Source: Chitinophagaceae bacterium (lineage in GTDB: Bacteria > Bacteroidota > Bacteroidia > Chitinophagales > Chitinophagaceae). Taken from it: 64,000 nt of DNA. The notes under the pieces are model-generated. The model was not told the DNA's origin, did not search any database, and was given only the letters and a program-made list of their open reading frames with translations. The stretch is taken from NCBI GenBank assembly GCA_023229465.1, contig JALNZE010000017.1:1-64000 (forward strand). The letters are read 5' to 3'. Below, piece after piece: positions 52,832 to 62,374 of this stretch (position 1 is its first letter; each line of letters begins with the position of its first letter). A program made the translations under genes and the position numbers.

Positions 52832-55204
52832 TTAGAGATTAATTTGCTGCACACCGCCGGTTAATGGAACTGATTTACCTTTCCAAACAAATTCACCGGT
52901 AAGTTTTGCGGGCAAATTAATCTGGGCTTCAATTCCATTCCCGCCTTTACGCGTTAAAGTAACACTGATATTCCCATCAGGATGAGGCATGGTAGCATTT
53001 ACCTGTGTGAGTTCTCCCAAAGCCGGTTCTATGCGAACCGCTGAAAATCCGGGAGCAGATGGAACAATACCGCAGATAGTGGCAAAAAAATCGTAGTTGG
53101 GGCTAGAACTCCAGGCATGGCAGTCTGAACGGGTAGGATCGGGATTTTCCGCGAAGGTGGTTAATCCATTATTAATCATCCCTCGCCAGGGGTTGAGTTG
53201 CGCATAATAATTATCTGCCATACCCGCTTTTTTTAAGGCCCGGTTCAGATAGAAGCGGTAATAAAAAGTAGCCTGGCTAAGTGAAGTATCATACAATACT
53301 TTTTGCATGGCCATTTTCATGTCGCTGGCAGGTATACAACCAGTGAGTACGGCCATGATGCCTGCGTGCTGACTAAAAGATTTTTTTGCAGGTGTATTAG
53401 CCATCAGTCCTTTGGATGTGTCATAACATTGGCGATAGGTAGCTTTGCTTAATTCATCTGCCAATTGTTTGTAATGTGCCCCTTCATTCGCTTTCCCGAA
53501 ATATTGAAAGATATCCCTGGCCTGCTGCAATGTTTGTATGTATTGAAGGGTTATTACCGAAGAATTACCATCCGTGGCGCCATCAGGTACCCCATTGGGG
53601 AAGGCATGGTTCCAGTCAACAAAGCCCCACCATTTCATCGGCCCGAGCATTTTTGTTAGGGGGTCAATATTTTTTTCGTACCAATCCAACACACCCATCA
53701 TAGGTATTAAAAAGGGAGCAATAAATTTTGTGTCCTTTCGATGCATCCAATAATCGTAAATCATCGATACCCAGTACAAAGAAAATGGAGGAATCACTTG
53801 TAAACGATTACTGGGGTAACGTCCCTGTGTTAATCCTTCCGGTACGCGTGAATGATAAAAATCAAGAATGGCTTTGCGCATCAGGCGGTCGTCACCGGTA
53901 ACATATAAGGATATCAGCGCTTGAATTCTGGTATCACCTTCATACTGCAACTGCTCATAATAGGGGCAATCAAAATAAGTTTCTCCCGCGCACAATTGTG
54001 CCGTACGCCAACCGATATCCCATATTTTTTGTAATGAAGTATCGTTACTGGTAAATGAGGCTTTTACTTCAAAAGGATAACCGGTAGCCGAACCATAGAG
54101 ATCATCAATAACCAACGGTTCACTGCCGGTTGTGATATCGAGTTGCATATACCGATAGGTTCTGAACCAGAGCGGACGAAACTGTCTTTTCAAACCACCA
54201 TCCGGAAAAAATACATCATAATTACCCATGATCTCTTTCCCATCAATTTCATTACGGTTCCCTTTTTTTCTTTCTTTGGTAAACAAAGCTTCCGCATAGG
54301 TAAGTTTAACAGAAGCGCCTTTTCCTTTACTCACGATTAATTCGGGATAAGCAACGGTATTGAATGTTTGATCCAATAAAATACTTACCGTGGTTTTAGC
54401 AGGAATGATCAATGGCCGGGTTCCCAACAAAAAATCACTGTCAATAGGCATACCTGATACGCGTCGAACGGAAGGTATGCGTTGCTGTTTTTCAAAAAGT
54501 AACGGGATATTTCTTGGTTTCAATGACCAGAGATTATCGGTACCATAACCAACTGCAATCGGATTGCCGATTTTTTTAGGAACCAGCCATCCGGTTGTAT
54601 CAGCAAAGCCGGGCTGCTCCCATCCCCAGGGATATTTGGCTGCATCCACCTGGTCGCCGGGCCCGATTACCATATAAGTCCATAAACGGGCGCCATTATC
54701 TGTTGAACAGGGTGAGTAAGCTGTATCCTGGTATACTTTCCATCCATCTGAGGTATTCACTATTTTTTCCGCCTCACTATTTCCCTGCATTACAAATGCG
54801 GTTTGATTAGATACCTGTGCCACAGGTGCATGCACACCCATATTCCAAACAAGCGCCGCTATTGTATTATTTCCTTTGTGTAAAAAAGGAGCTATATCAA
54901 TGGTTTCAAAATACCAGTTATATAAATCGCCCCTGGCCGGACCACTGCAAACAGCTTTTCCGTTTACAAATAACCGGTAACGGTTATCGGCGGTAACGTG
55001 TACTATGTATTTGACAGGCGCTTTATCCAGTATAAAAGATTTACGAAAATGATATACGCCATACTCACGCTGTGGTATACCAGGACAGGTTATCCATGAA
55101 GCGGGCCATTGATGGTTGAGCAGGGAGGGATTGATTTGCTCAACTATCTGGGCATTTACTGTTACCGATATAAAATAAAAAATGAGTATTACTATTCTTT
55201 GCAT
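52832..55204 (-). CDS. GH78-like alpha-L-rhamnosidase
   Basis: A 790-residue exported enzyme (signal peptide about 1-18, ending NAQ). An N-terminal beta-sandwich with a galactose-binding-like face (YHFRKSFIL, then FVNGKAVCSGPARGD), a second sandwich, an (alpha/alpha)6 catalytic domain with YFDCPYYEQLQYEGDTRI holding the conserved acidic residues, and a C-terminal Ig-like cap. SCHAWSS and PDPTRSDCHAW-type segments are typical of the family. It should cleave terminal L-rhamnose from glycans; the second GH78 follows in the same direction. Confidence 0.85.
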   Translation of the reverse strand: MQRIVILIFYFISVTVNAQIVEQINPSLLNHQWPASWITCPGIPQREYGVYHFRKSFILDKAPVKYIVHVTADNRYRLFVNGKAVCSGPARGDLYNWYFETIDIAPFLHKGNNTIAALVWNMGVHAPVAQVSNQTAFVMQGNSEAEKIVNTSDGWKVYQDTAYSPCSTDNGARLWTYMVIGPGDQVDAAKYPWGWEQPGFADTTGWLVPKKIGNPIAVGYGTDNLWSLKPRNIPLLFEKQQRIPSVRRVSGMPIDSDFLLGTRPLIIPAKTTVSILLDQTFNTVAYPELIVSKGKGASVKLTYAEALFTKERKKGNRNEIDGKEIMGNYDVFFPDGGLKRQFRPLWFRTYRYMQLDITTGSEPLVIDDLYGSATGYPFEVKASFTSNDTSLQKIWDIGWRTAQLCAGETYFDCPYYEQLQYEGDTRIQALISLYVTGDDRLMRKAILDFYHSRVPEGLTQGRYPSNRLQVIPPFSLYWVSMIYDYWMHRKDTKFIAPFLIPMMGVLDWYEKNIDPLTKMLGPMKWWGFVDWNHAFPNGVPDGATDGNSSVITLQYIQTLQQARDIFQYFGKANEGAHYKQLADELSKATYRQCYDTSKGLMANTPAKKSFSQHAGIMAVLTGCIPASDMKMAMQKVLYDTSLSQATFYYRFYLNRALKKAGMADNYYAQLNPWRGMINNGLTTFAENPDPTRSDCHAWSSSPNYDFFATICGIVPSAPGFSAVRIEPALGELTQVNATMPHPDGNISVTLTRKGGNGIEAQINLPAKLTGEFVWKGKSVPLTGGVQQINL

Positions 55205-55262
55205 GGTTGTATGGTTGTATGATTGTGTATATGCCAGTATCTGTAGCGCTATACGGGGTTCA

Positions 55263-57974
55263 TTATTTTTTTATCGAAAAATGGTACAGTCCCGAACCTA
55301 CCGTTAGTATCACATAGCCATCTCCCGTTTTAATTACCTGTATATCTTTTGCCGCTGCCAATGGTACTTCACTTTCAGTAATAGCCTCTACACTGCCTGC
55401 CGGTACAAATACAGTAGCCGTAGTATTGGCAGGTATCTCAATATCCATCAAAACCTTATCGGGCGCTACTTTCCAGCCACTGCCCAGTTTGCCGTAATAG
55501 GTTTCTAAAGAAGCAGACGCGTTTGTAAATCCGCCACCAATATGCGGTTGTATTTTAATATGCTTATAGCCCGGACCATCTTCATAGGTATCCAGTCCCA
55601 CCATCACACGATACATCCAGTCGCCGATAGCTCCATAGGAATAGTGATTATATGAATTCATAGAAGGCACCTGGAATGAGCCATCAGGTTTAATACCATC
55701 CCATCTTTCCCAGATGGTGGTAGCGCCCATTTTTACGGGGTATAACCAGGAGGGATATTTTTCCTGTAATAACAAAGTGTAGGCTATATCAGTATATCCA
55801 TAACGGGTTAACACATGACAGAGATAAGGTGTACCCAGGAAACCTGTGGTTAGGTGGTTGCCATAATTTTTGATATTGTCGGCCAACCTGTCTGCCGCCT
55901 GTTGCCTGAGTGATTCAGGAAGCATATCAAAATTCAGCGACAACACATAGGCTGTTTGTGTGCCTGATACCAGCCTGCCATTAGCGGTAAGGTATTCTTT
56001 AACAAAGGCATTTTTAATTTGTTGAAGTAAGGCTTCATAGCCGGTTACATCATCCTGCTTTCCCAATACCTTAGCCGCATTAATCAGTAATTGCGTTGAA
56101 TTCGCATAAAAACATTGTGCAATCAGGTATTTGTCTGTAACCGCAGACCGTCCATCATTATCATCATCCGGTCGGTAGAATAACCAATCACCAAAATGAA
56201 AACCGGTGTTCCACAAATCATTTTTACTGTTAGCCTGCATATACCCTACCCAGGCTTTCATACTGCTGTATTGATCTTCCAGTATTTTTTTATCTCCATA
56301 AGCGAGGTAAATGTTCCATGGAATAATATTGGCCACATCGGCCCAACCGGTTGAGCCGGTTGCACGTTCACCTAACACATTCGGCACCACGAATGGTACA
56401 CTACCATTGGGTAACTGATCCGCGGCCACATCCTTCATCCATTTGGAAAAGAAATTATGCACGTTCATATTAAAGGCAGCCGTTCTGGAAAAAACCTGTG
56501 CATCACCCGTCCAGCCCAACCGTTCATCGCGCTGCGGGCAGTCGGTTGGCACATCCACAAAATTTCCTTTTTGTCCCCACTCAATATTATGCTGCAACTT
56601 ATTTACCAAAGTATTGGATGATATAAAACTACCGGTTGGCGGCATATCAGAATACATAGCAACTGCTTCAAAATTTTCTGCTTTCAGTTCACCGGGATAA
56701 CCCTCCAGTCTGATAAACTGAAACCCATGCCAGGTAAAATGAGGTTCTACTGTTTCTTCTCCTCCCTTCAGGATATAAGTATCCATAGCTTTAGCTGCCC
56801 GAAGATTGGTTATGTAAAAATTTCCTTCTTTATCCAATACCTCCGCATGTGATACTACCAGCTTATCACCGGCGCTGCCTTTCACTTTGATGCTTACCCA
56901 TCCAACAAGGTTCTGTCCGAAATCTATTACCTGTTCGCCTTTGGGTGTTTTGAAAATTCTAAGGGGTAAAAATTTTTCTTTCTTTTTAACCAATTCATTA
57001 AAGGTGGCAACCAATACTTCTTTGGAATGATTGGCCGTTTTAACGCTACTCCATTTCGAATCATTATAACCGGGCAGGGTCCATCCCGTTTTTTCTTCAC
57101 GTGTATCAACGGTTTCACCATTGTATATTTCAGCATACCGAATAGCGCCTGTTGTTGATTTCCAGGTATCATCAGAAATCACTAATTCAGTACTGCCATC
57201 ACTATACAAGATAGCCAGTTGAAAAAGCAGGGATATATCTTTCCCGTATGCATTACGATTATTAGAAAACCCAATAACGCCCCTGTACCAGCCACTGCCC
57301 AGGGTAATACCAATGGCATTACTTCCTCTGTTTAGCAGATCAGTAACATCATACATCTGGTATTGCAGGCGTTTGTTATAGGCTGTCCATCCGGGCGTAA
57401 AATAAGCATCTCCTACCCTTTTGCCATTGATCTCCGCTTCATACAAACCATGTGCAGTTATGTATGCGGTAGCCGAAACAATTTTTTTATGGGTATCAAA
57501 TTGCTTACGGAACATGGGGCTGGGGCGCAGCACACTGTCTTCCGTATAACCGGGTTCTATCCATTGTGCTTTCCAGTCGCTCACCTGCAACAAAGCCATT
57601 TGAAAAGAGGCCGTTTCACTTTTGGCGGAAGCATTACCACTATTATCCCAAACCTGCACCTGCCAGGTATATTTTTTACCGGTTTGTAAAGGAGTACCGG
57701 CATAAGGTATAAATACAGACTGGGAAGAGATTACTTTACCCGAATTCCATACAGGATTCTTTTTATTATCAGCGGCATACAATTGAATGGCATACGCTGT
57801 TTGTAGCGTATTTCTTTTTTCACTGATCACCTGCCAGCTAAAGCGGGGAGTGATCACATCCACACCAAGCGGATTGGGTTTATTTTCAGTTAATAATTGT
57901 TGAACGGAAAGTTGCGCAAGAATTTGCGAAAGGATAAGTTGCATGGCAAAGACCAGGCATAGTATTTTCTTCAT
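55263..57974 (-). CDS. GH78 alpha-L-rhamnosidase
   Basis: Start chosen at MKKILCLVF (ATG at 57972-57974), which makes a clean signal peptide ending ILAQ; the longer frame adds eight residues. About 903 residues in the classical GH78 order: Ig-like N-terminal domain (LGVDVITPRFSWQV), carbohydrate-binding sandwich (FRKQFDTHKKIVSATAYI), (alpha/alpha)6 catalytic core with DCPQRDERLGWTGDAQ carrying the catalytic acidic cluster, and a C-terminal sandwich. Intact. Likely releases L-rhamnose in the periplasm or at the surface. Transcribed ahead of the other GH78, 58 bases apart. Confidence 0.93.
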   Translation of the reverse strand: MKKILCLVFAMQLILSQILAQLSVQQLLTENKPNPLGVDVITPRFSWQVISEKRNTLQTAYAIQLYAADNKKNPVWNSGKVISSQSVFIPYAGTPLQTGKKYTWQVQVWDNSGNASAKSETASFQMALLQVSDWKAQWIEPGYTEDSVLRPSPMFRKQFDTHKKIVSATAYITAHGLYEAEINGKRVGDAYFTPGWTAYNKRLQYQMYDVTDLLNRGSNAIGITLGSGWYRGVIGFSNNRNAYGKDISLLFQLAILYSDGSTELVISDDTWKSTTGAIRYAEIYNGETVDTREEKTGWTLPGYNDSKWSSVKTANHSKEVLVATFNELVKKKEKFLPLRIFKTPKGEQVIDFGQNLVGWVSIKVKGSAGDKLVVSHAEVLDKEGNFYITNLRAAKAMDTYILKGGEETVEPHFTWHGFQFIRLEGYPGELKAENFEAVAMYSDMPPTGSFISSNTLVNKLQHNIEWGQKGNFVDVPTDCPQRDERLGWTGDAQVFSRTAAFNMNVHNFFSKWMKDVAADQLPNGSVPFVVPNVLGERATGSTGWADVANIIPWNIYLAYGDKKILEDQYSSMKAWVGYMQANSKNDLWNTGFHFGDWLFYRPDDDNDGRSAVTDKYLIAQCFYANSTQLLINAAKVLGKQDDVTGYEALLQQIKNAFVKEYLTANGRLVSGTQTAYVLSLNFDMLPESLRQQAADRLADNIKNYGNHLTTGFLGTPYLCHVLTRYGYTDIAYTLLLQEKYPSWLYPVKMGATTIWERWDGIKPDGSFQVPSMNSYNHYSYGAIGDWMYRVMVGLDTYEDGPGYKHIKIQPHIGGGFTNASASLETYYGKLGSGWKVAPDKVLMDIEIPANTTATVFVPAGSVEAITESEVPLAAAKDIQVIKTGDGYVILTVGSGLYHFSIKK

Positions 57975-58031
57975 GGCAGGAAGGGTTTGGGAGATCAATT
58001 TAAGCTAAATTGGCTGAAAAGGTGAAAGGGA

Positions 58032-58955
58032 TTACATAAAACCATCCGCTTCGCGATAGGCCTTAATCAAAGCCAGCTCACCTTCTTTTCCCGGTTTGGC
58101 ATTACCATGCTCCATCCCTAAAATACCATTATATCCTTTTGCATGAATATGCCCGAAGATATTTCTATAATTCAGTTCCCCGGTACCCGGTTCATTTCTT
58201 CCCGGATTATCACCTATCTGCAGATACCCGATTTCATCCCAGGCCTTATCCATATTGGCTATTACATTTCCTTCATTTCGTTGCATATGGTAAATATCGA
58301 AAAGTATTTTACAGGATGGGCTGTTCACCGCTTTACAGATAGCATAAGTCTGATCTGAATACCTGAGAAAAAGATCAGGCGTATCACTAAGCGGTTCCAT
58401 CACAATAACCAAACCATGGGGTTCAAATATTTCAGCGCCACGTCGCATCGCTTCTATCACATTGGCTGTTTGATAACCCATAGGCAGATTTCTTTCATAA
58501 TTGCCCGGAACAACTGTCATCCATTTGGCATTGCAGCGTTTGGCAACTTCTACAGCCTCCTTACAAGATTGTACAAATTTATCTTTCCATTCCTTTTTAT
58601 TACCTGTTAGTGATGTGGATAGCGGCCATTTATCAAATTCAACAACAAAAACGCCCATCAACATACCCAGTTTTGCTAATGTATCACCAATTTTTTTCTG
58701 TTGCTCAGGGGTACGGCTCATCATACCATTATCTTCAATTGCCCGAAAACCCGCATTGTATGCGAATTGTATCTGGTTCGTAAAATCAGGCCCTGCATGA
58801 CTTCTGAACATGCCATCATGAATGGCATACGATAAATGAAAGGGCCCGTTATCTTCAGTGGGAACATTTGTTTGCTTATTGGCAAAGGCGCCTGAAGCGG
58901 TAAGCAATGTGCCACCGGCCAATAAACTTTGCCGCATAAATTTTCTTCTTTGCAT
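58032..58955 (-). CDS. TIM-barrel sugar isomerase/epimerase, Tat-type leader
   Basis: A 307-residue protein of the AP-endonuclease-2/hydroxypyruvate-isomerase-like superfamily with a twin-arginine-like leader (RRKFMRQSLLAGG). Metal-ligand positions are likely Glu in VIVMEPLSDTP, Asp-x-x-His in LFDIYHMQRNEG, and Glu in GILGMEHGN. Members act in sugar catabolism, including the 3-keto-glycoside pathway. It is upstream of the GH78 pair on the same strand and divergent from the ApbE gene. Confidence 0.85.
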   Translation of the reverse strand: MQRRKFMRQSLLAGGTLLTASGAFANKQTNVPTEDNGPFHLSYAIHDGMFRSHAGPDFTNQIQFAYNAGFRAIEDNGMMSRTPEQQKKIGDTLAKLGMLMGVFVVEFDKWPLSTSLTGNKKEWKDKFVQSCKEAVEVAKRCNAKWMTVVPGNYERNLPMGYQTANVIEAMRRGAEIFEPHGLVIVMEPLSDTPDLFLRYSDQTYAICKAVNSPSCKILFDIYHMQRNEGNVIANMDKAWDEIGYLQIGDNPGRNEPGTGELNYRNIFGHIHAKGYNGILGMEHGNAKPGKEGELALIKAYREADGFM

Positions 58956-59010
58956 GGAGGTATTTTTTTGTTGCTTAAATTTACTGCTAACCGTTTATAA
59001 TACAGACATT

Positions 59011-60009
59011 TTGTACAAAACAATTGCTTTCTTCTTTTTCGCGGCGCTTTCTATCCCCAGCAGTTATGCCCAGGAGAAGAAATACTATTTCTCCGAAGCC
59101 AAAATGGGCTCTCCTTTTAGTATCATACTGGTTTCCGGTGACTCACTGAAAGCCGCCGTATTGGCACATGAAGCGTATGCTTTGATCGATTCCTTTAATA
59201 CCTTATTCAGCGATTATGATACTTCCAGTGAACTTAGCAGACTGAACGCGGCTGCCGGAAAAGGTAAAGTCAGCATATCTCCCTCATTATGGAATATGAT
59301 AAGCTATTCAAAAATGGCTTATGAAAAAAGTGAAGGGGCTTTTGATATCACCATTGGACCTTTAAGTCATTTGTGGCGTGTGGCAAGAAAAGAAAAACGA
59401 TTTCCCGACAGCCTATCAGTTAATGTTAAAAGAAAAATGGTGGGTTTTTATCATATTCGAACTGATAGCACGAATAGAGAAATTACACTACCTGTCACCG
59501 GCATGAAACTGGACCTTGGCGGTATTGCCAAAGGATATATTGCGCAACAGGTAATCGAGTTTCTGAAAAGCAGGGGCATAACGCGGGCATTGGCAGATGC
59601 CGGTGGCGATATAGTAATGAGTGGGGCGCCACCCGGAACAAAGGGTTGGCTAATTGGTGTTAATATGCCTGAAACCACTGATAAACTTTTGCCAAAGAAA
59701 CTACTACTAAAAAATATGGCGGTGGCTACTTCCGGCGATGCCTATCAATACCTGGAACATAATGGTATCAGGTATTCACATATCGTTGACCCGAGAACAG
59801 GGTACGGTATTTCCTCGCAACGAAATGTGACCGTAATTGCAAATAGCGGTACCGATGCCGACTGGTTAGCTACCGCCTGCAGCATCCTGCCGATCGCTTC
59901 CGCAAAAAAGCTGGTATTGGCCTTGCAGGCAGAAGTCCTGATCACAGAACTGGTTAACGGAAAGATCATTTATCATAGCACAAAAGGATTTAGCCGATAC
60001 CTGGAATAG
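59011..60009 (+). CDS. apbE: ApbE-type FAD:protein FMN transferase
   Basis: I propose a TTG start at 59011-59013, which gives a 20-residue signal peptide (YKTIAFFFFAALSIPSSYAQ); an ATG at 58954 is in frame but would add 19 residues over the divergent gene's start. About 333 residues. Family segments: NTLFSDYDTSSELSRLN, FDITIGPLSHLW, KLDLGGIAKGYIAQ, DAGGDIVMSG and SHIVDPRTGYG. The enzyme attaches FMN to a Thr of target flavoproteins (for example Nqr/Rnf subunits or FMN-binding domains). No obvious target is encoded here. Confidence 0.88.
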   Translation: MYKTIAFFFFAALSIPSSYAQEKKYYFSEAKMGSPFSIILVSGDSLKAAVLAHEAYALIDSFNTLFSDYDTSSELSRLNAAAGKGKVSISPSLWNMISYSKMAYEKSEGAFDITIGPLSHLWRVARKEKRFPDSLSVNVKRKMVGFYHIRTDSTNREITLPVTGMKLDLGGIAKGYIAQQVIEFLKSRGITRALADAGGDIVMSGAPPGTKGWLIGVNMPETTDKLLPKKLLLKNMAVATSGDAYQYLEHNGIRYSHIVDPRTGYGISSQRNVTVIANSGTDADWLATACSILPIASAKKLVLALQAEVLITELVNGKIIYHSTKGFSRYLE

Positions 60010-60058
60010 CAATTTCTATTGATTAATATCTTACCTTGAATTATTCAAATAATACTCA

Positions 60059-61018
60059 GTGAAACAAGTAGTCTTCTCCCTCCTGCTAATTCATTCCATT
60101 CTATTTTGTACCGCGCAAATTGCGATTGATCATTTTAAAAGTTACGAACAAAATTTACCGGCCGGTACCCTACGTTTTAAAATGGTTCCCATTCAAAGTG
60201 GTGAATTTGTTTTAGGCAGTCCCGCTAACAAAAAAAACAGGGAGGCAGATGAGGCTCCCCAACAAAAAATTAAATTATCCGCTTTCTGGATGGGCGCTTA
60301 CGAAGTAACGCGTGATGAGTTTGATATTTTCTATAAAGATGAAACTACCAGTGAGAATAATCAGGTTGATGCCATTACCAGGCCAAGCCCGCAATATGTG
60401 GATCTGAGTTGGGGAATGGGAAAAAAAGGCGGATACCCGGTGAATAGCCTCTCCCAATTTGCCGCATTAATGTACTGCCACTGGCTCTATCAAAAAACCG
60501 GAATATTTTACAGGTTACCCACAGAAGCGGAATGGGAATATGCCTGCAGGGCAGGCAGTAATACCACGTATTTTTTCGGCAACGATAGTACCCAATTGGA
60601 TCAATATGCCTGGTATAAGAATAACAGTGATGAAAAATTTCATAAAGTCGGGCAGAAATTGCCCAATGCCTGGGGCTTATATGATATGCTGGGTAATGTT
60701 ATGGAGTGGACGCTTGATCATTATGATGTGAATGCTTATGCTAACATTACGGAACTGACAGATCCTATACCTGCACCCAATCCTGCCAGATACCCCAAAG
60801 CCTTGCGAGGCGGGAGCTTTACTGAATCGGCAGGCAACCTGAGAGTTGCCAATCGCTTTAAATCTGAGCCCATCTGGAACCGCAGAGATCCCCAGATACC
60901 CAAAAGTAAATGGTGGCTGACAGAAGCCAGTTGGGTTGGGTTTCGCCTGTTACGCCCGGTGCGGCAACCAACACCGGAAGAGGTCAATCTTTTTTTCAAA
61001 AAATATCTTGGTCGATAA
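60059..61018 (+). CDS. SUMF1/formylglycine-generating-enzyme-family protein
   Basis: A 319-residue exported protein starting at GTG (60059-60061), signal peptide about 1-19 (ending TAQ). It has the FGE-sulfatase fold: GEFVLGSPANKKNREADEAPQ, FWMGAYEVTRDEFDIFY, YRLPTEAEWEYACRAG, WGLYDMLGNVMEWTLDHYD and ALRGGSF. The Cys pair that performs oxidation in true FGE is not evident, so it may be a non-enzymatic family member. It is co-directional with apbE (49 bases) and a Gfo/Idh gene (18 bases), probably one operon. Confidence 0.85.
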   Translation: MKQVVFSLLLIHSILFCTAQIAIDHFKSYEQNLPAGTLRFKMVPIQSGEFVLGSPANKKNREADEAPQQKIKLSAFWMGAYEVTRDEFDIFYKDETTSENNQVDAITRPSPQYVDLSWGMGKKGGYPVNSLSQFAALMYCHWLYQKTGIFYRLPTEAEWEYACRAGSNTTYFFGNDSTQLDQYAWYKNNSDEKFHKVGQKLPNAWGLYDMLGNVMEWTLDHYDVNAYANITELTDPIPAPNPARYPKALRGGSFTESAGNLRVANRFKSEPIWNRRDPQIPKSKWWLTEASWVGFRLLRPVRQPTPEEVNLFFKKYLGR

Positions 61019-61036
61019 CCTTTAAAAAAAAATGAT

Positions 61037-62374
61037 ATGTACAACGATGCTTCCAACAAACCCTCCCGAAGAGATTTTGTAAAACAAAGTTCTTTACTTG
61101 CCGGCGGACTGATTGCAGCTCCTTTATTTGGCGCCGCCAATTATTTTTCAGGTTCGGATGATGTAATTAAAGTAGCCCTTGTCGGTTGCGGTGGCCGTGG
61201 TACCGGCGCGGCCATGCAGGCTCTCTTAAGTAAACAGAATGTAAAACTGGTTGCTATGGCTGATGCTTTCCGCGACAACCTGGATAGTTGTTATAAGGAA
61301 CTGACTACTGATGATGGATCAGATACTGCCATGGCTGGAGTAATAAAACGGATTGATGTTCCGGAAGAAAGAAAATTTACGGGCTTTGATGGCTATCAGA
61401 AAGCCATTCCATTCGCTGATGTAGTCATACTTACCACACCTCCCGGTTTCAGACCTATCCATTTTGAAGAAGCCATCAAACAGGGTAAACATGTATTCAT
61501 GGAAAAGCCCGTAGCCACTGATCCTGCCGGCATACAAAAAGTATTGGCTACTGCCGCCATCGCAAAAGAAAAGAAATTAAATGTGGTGGTTGGTTTACAA
61601 AGACATTATCAGAACTCTTACCGTGAACTGTATAAAAGAAAAGACCTTATCGGAGAAATTACTTCTGCGCAGGCCTGGTGGAATAATGATGGTGTATGGG
61701 TAAGACCCCGCAAATACAACCAGACAGAAATGGAATACCAGATGCGCAACTGGTATTATTTTAACTGGTTATGCGGTGATCATATCACCGAACAACATAT
61801 CCATAATATTGATGTGATTAACTGGTTCAAAGATGCTTACCCTGTAAAGGCCCAGGGCATGGGCGGACGTCAGGTTCGGAAAGGGAAGGACCATGGTGAG
61901 ATATTCGACCATCACTATGTGGAGTTTACTTATGCGGATGGTTCTATCTTAAACAGCCAGTGCCGGCATATTCCAGGCACCATGAGCAAAGTAGATGAAC
62001 TGCTGGTAGGTACCAAAGGAAAAATCTATTGCGGCGCCGCGAATATCACGGATGCATCCGGCAAAGTAATGTATCATTTTGATACCAAAGGAGAACCCAA
62101 CCCCTATCAAACAGAACACGATGAATTATTTGCGGCCATCGCAAAAGGAGAATACAAATTTGCCGATACCGAAAACGGAGCCAAAAGCACCATGACTTCC
62201 ATACTTGGCCGAATGGCCACTTATAGTGGACAGGTGGTTGACTGGAACAAGGCCATCAATTCAGGTATTGATATCCAACCGAAAATATATAACTGGGATG
62301 CATTACCCCCAATCGTTCCTAATGCAGATGGTTATTATCCAATAGCAATACCGGGTATTACCAAATATGTTTAA
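61037..62374 (+). CDS. Gfo/Idh/MocA-family oxidoreductase, Tat-type leader
   Basis: A 445-residue protein with a Tat-like leader (SRRDFVKQSSLLAGG). The Rossmann domain has ALVGCGGRGTGAA and the EKP motif HVFMEKPVATDP. The C-terminal domain contains WWNNDGVWVRPR and HITEQHIHNIDVINW, the active-site region of the GH109-like/3-keto-glycoside group. It overlaps the convergent next gene by four bases. Likely substrate: a sugar or glycoside oxidised at C3, by analogy. Confidence 0.85.
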   Translation: MYNDASNKPSRRDFVKQSSLLAGGLIAAPLFGAANYFSGSDDVIKVALVGCGGRGTGAAMQALLSKQNVKLVAMADAFRDNLDSCYKELTTDDGSDTAMAGVIKRIDVPEERKFTGFDGYQKAIPFADVVILTTPPGFRPIHFEEAIKQGKHVFMEKPVATDPAGIQKVLATAAIAKEKKLNVVVGLQRHYQNSYRELYKRKDLIGEITSAQAWWNNDGVWVRPRKYNQTEMEYQMRNWYYFNWLCGDHITEQHIHNIDVINWFKDAYPVKAQGMGGRQVRKGKDHGEIFDHHYVEFTYADGSILNSQCRHIPGTMSKVDELLVGTKGKIYCGAANITDASGKVMYHFDTKGEPNPYQTEHDELFAAIAKGEYKFADTENGAKSTMTSILGRMATYSGQVVDWNKAINSGIDIQPKIYNWDALPPIVPNADGYYPIAIPGITKYV

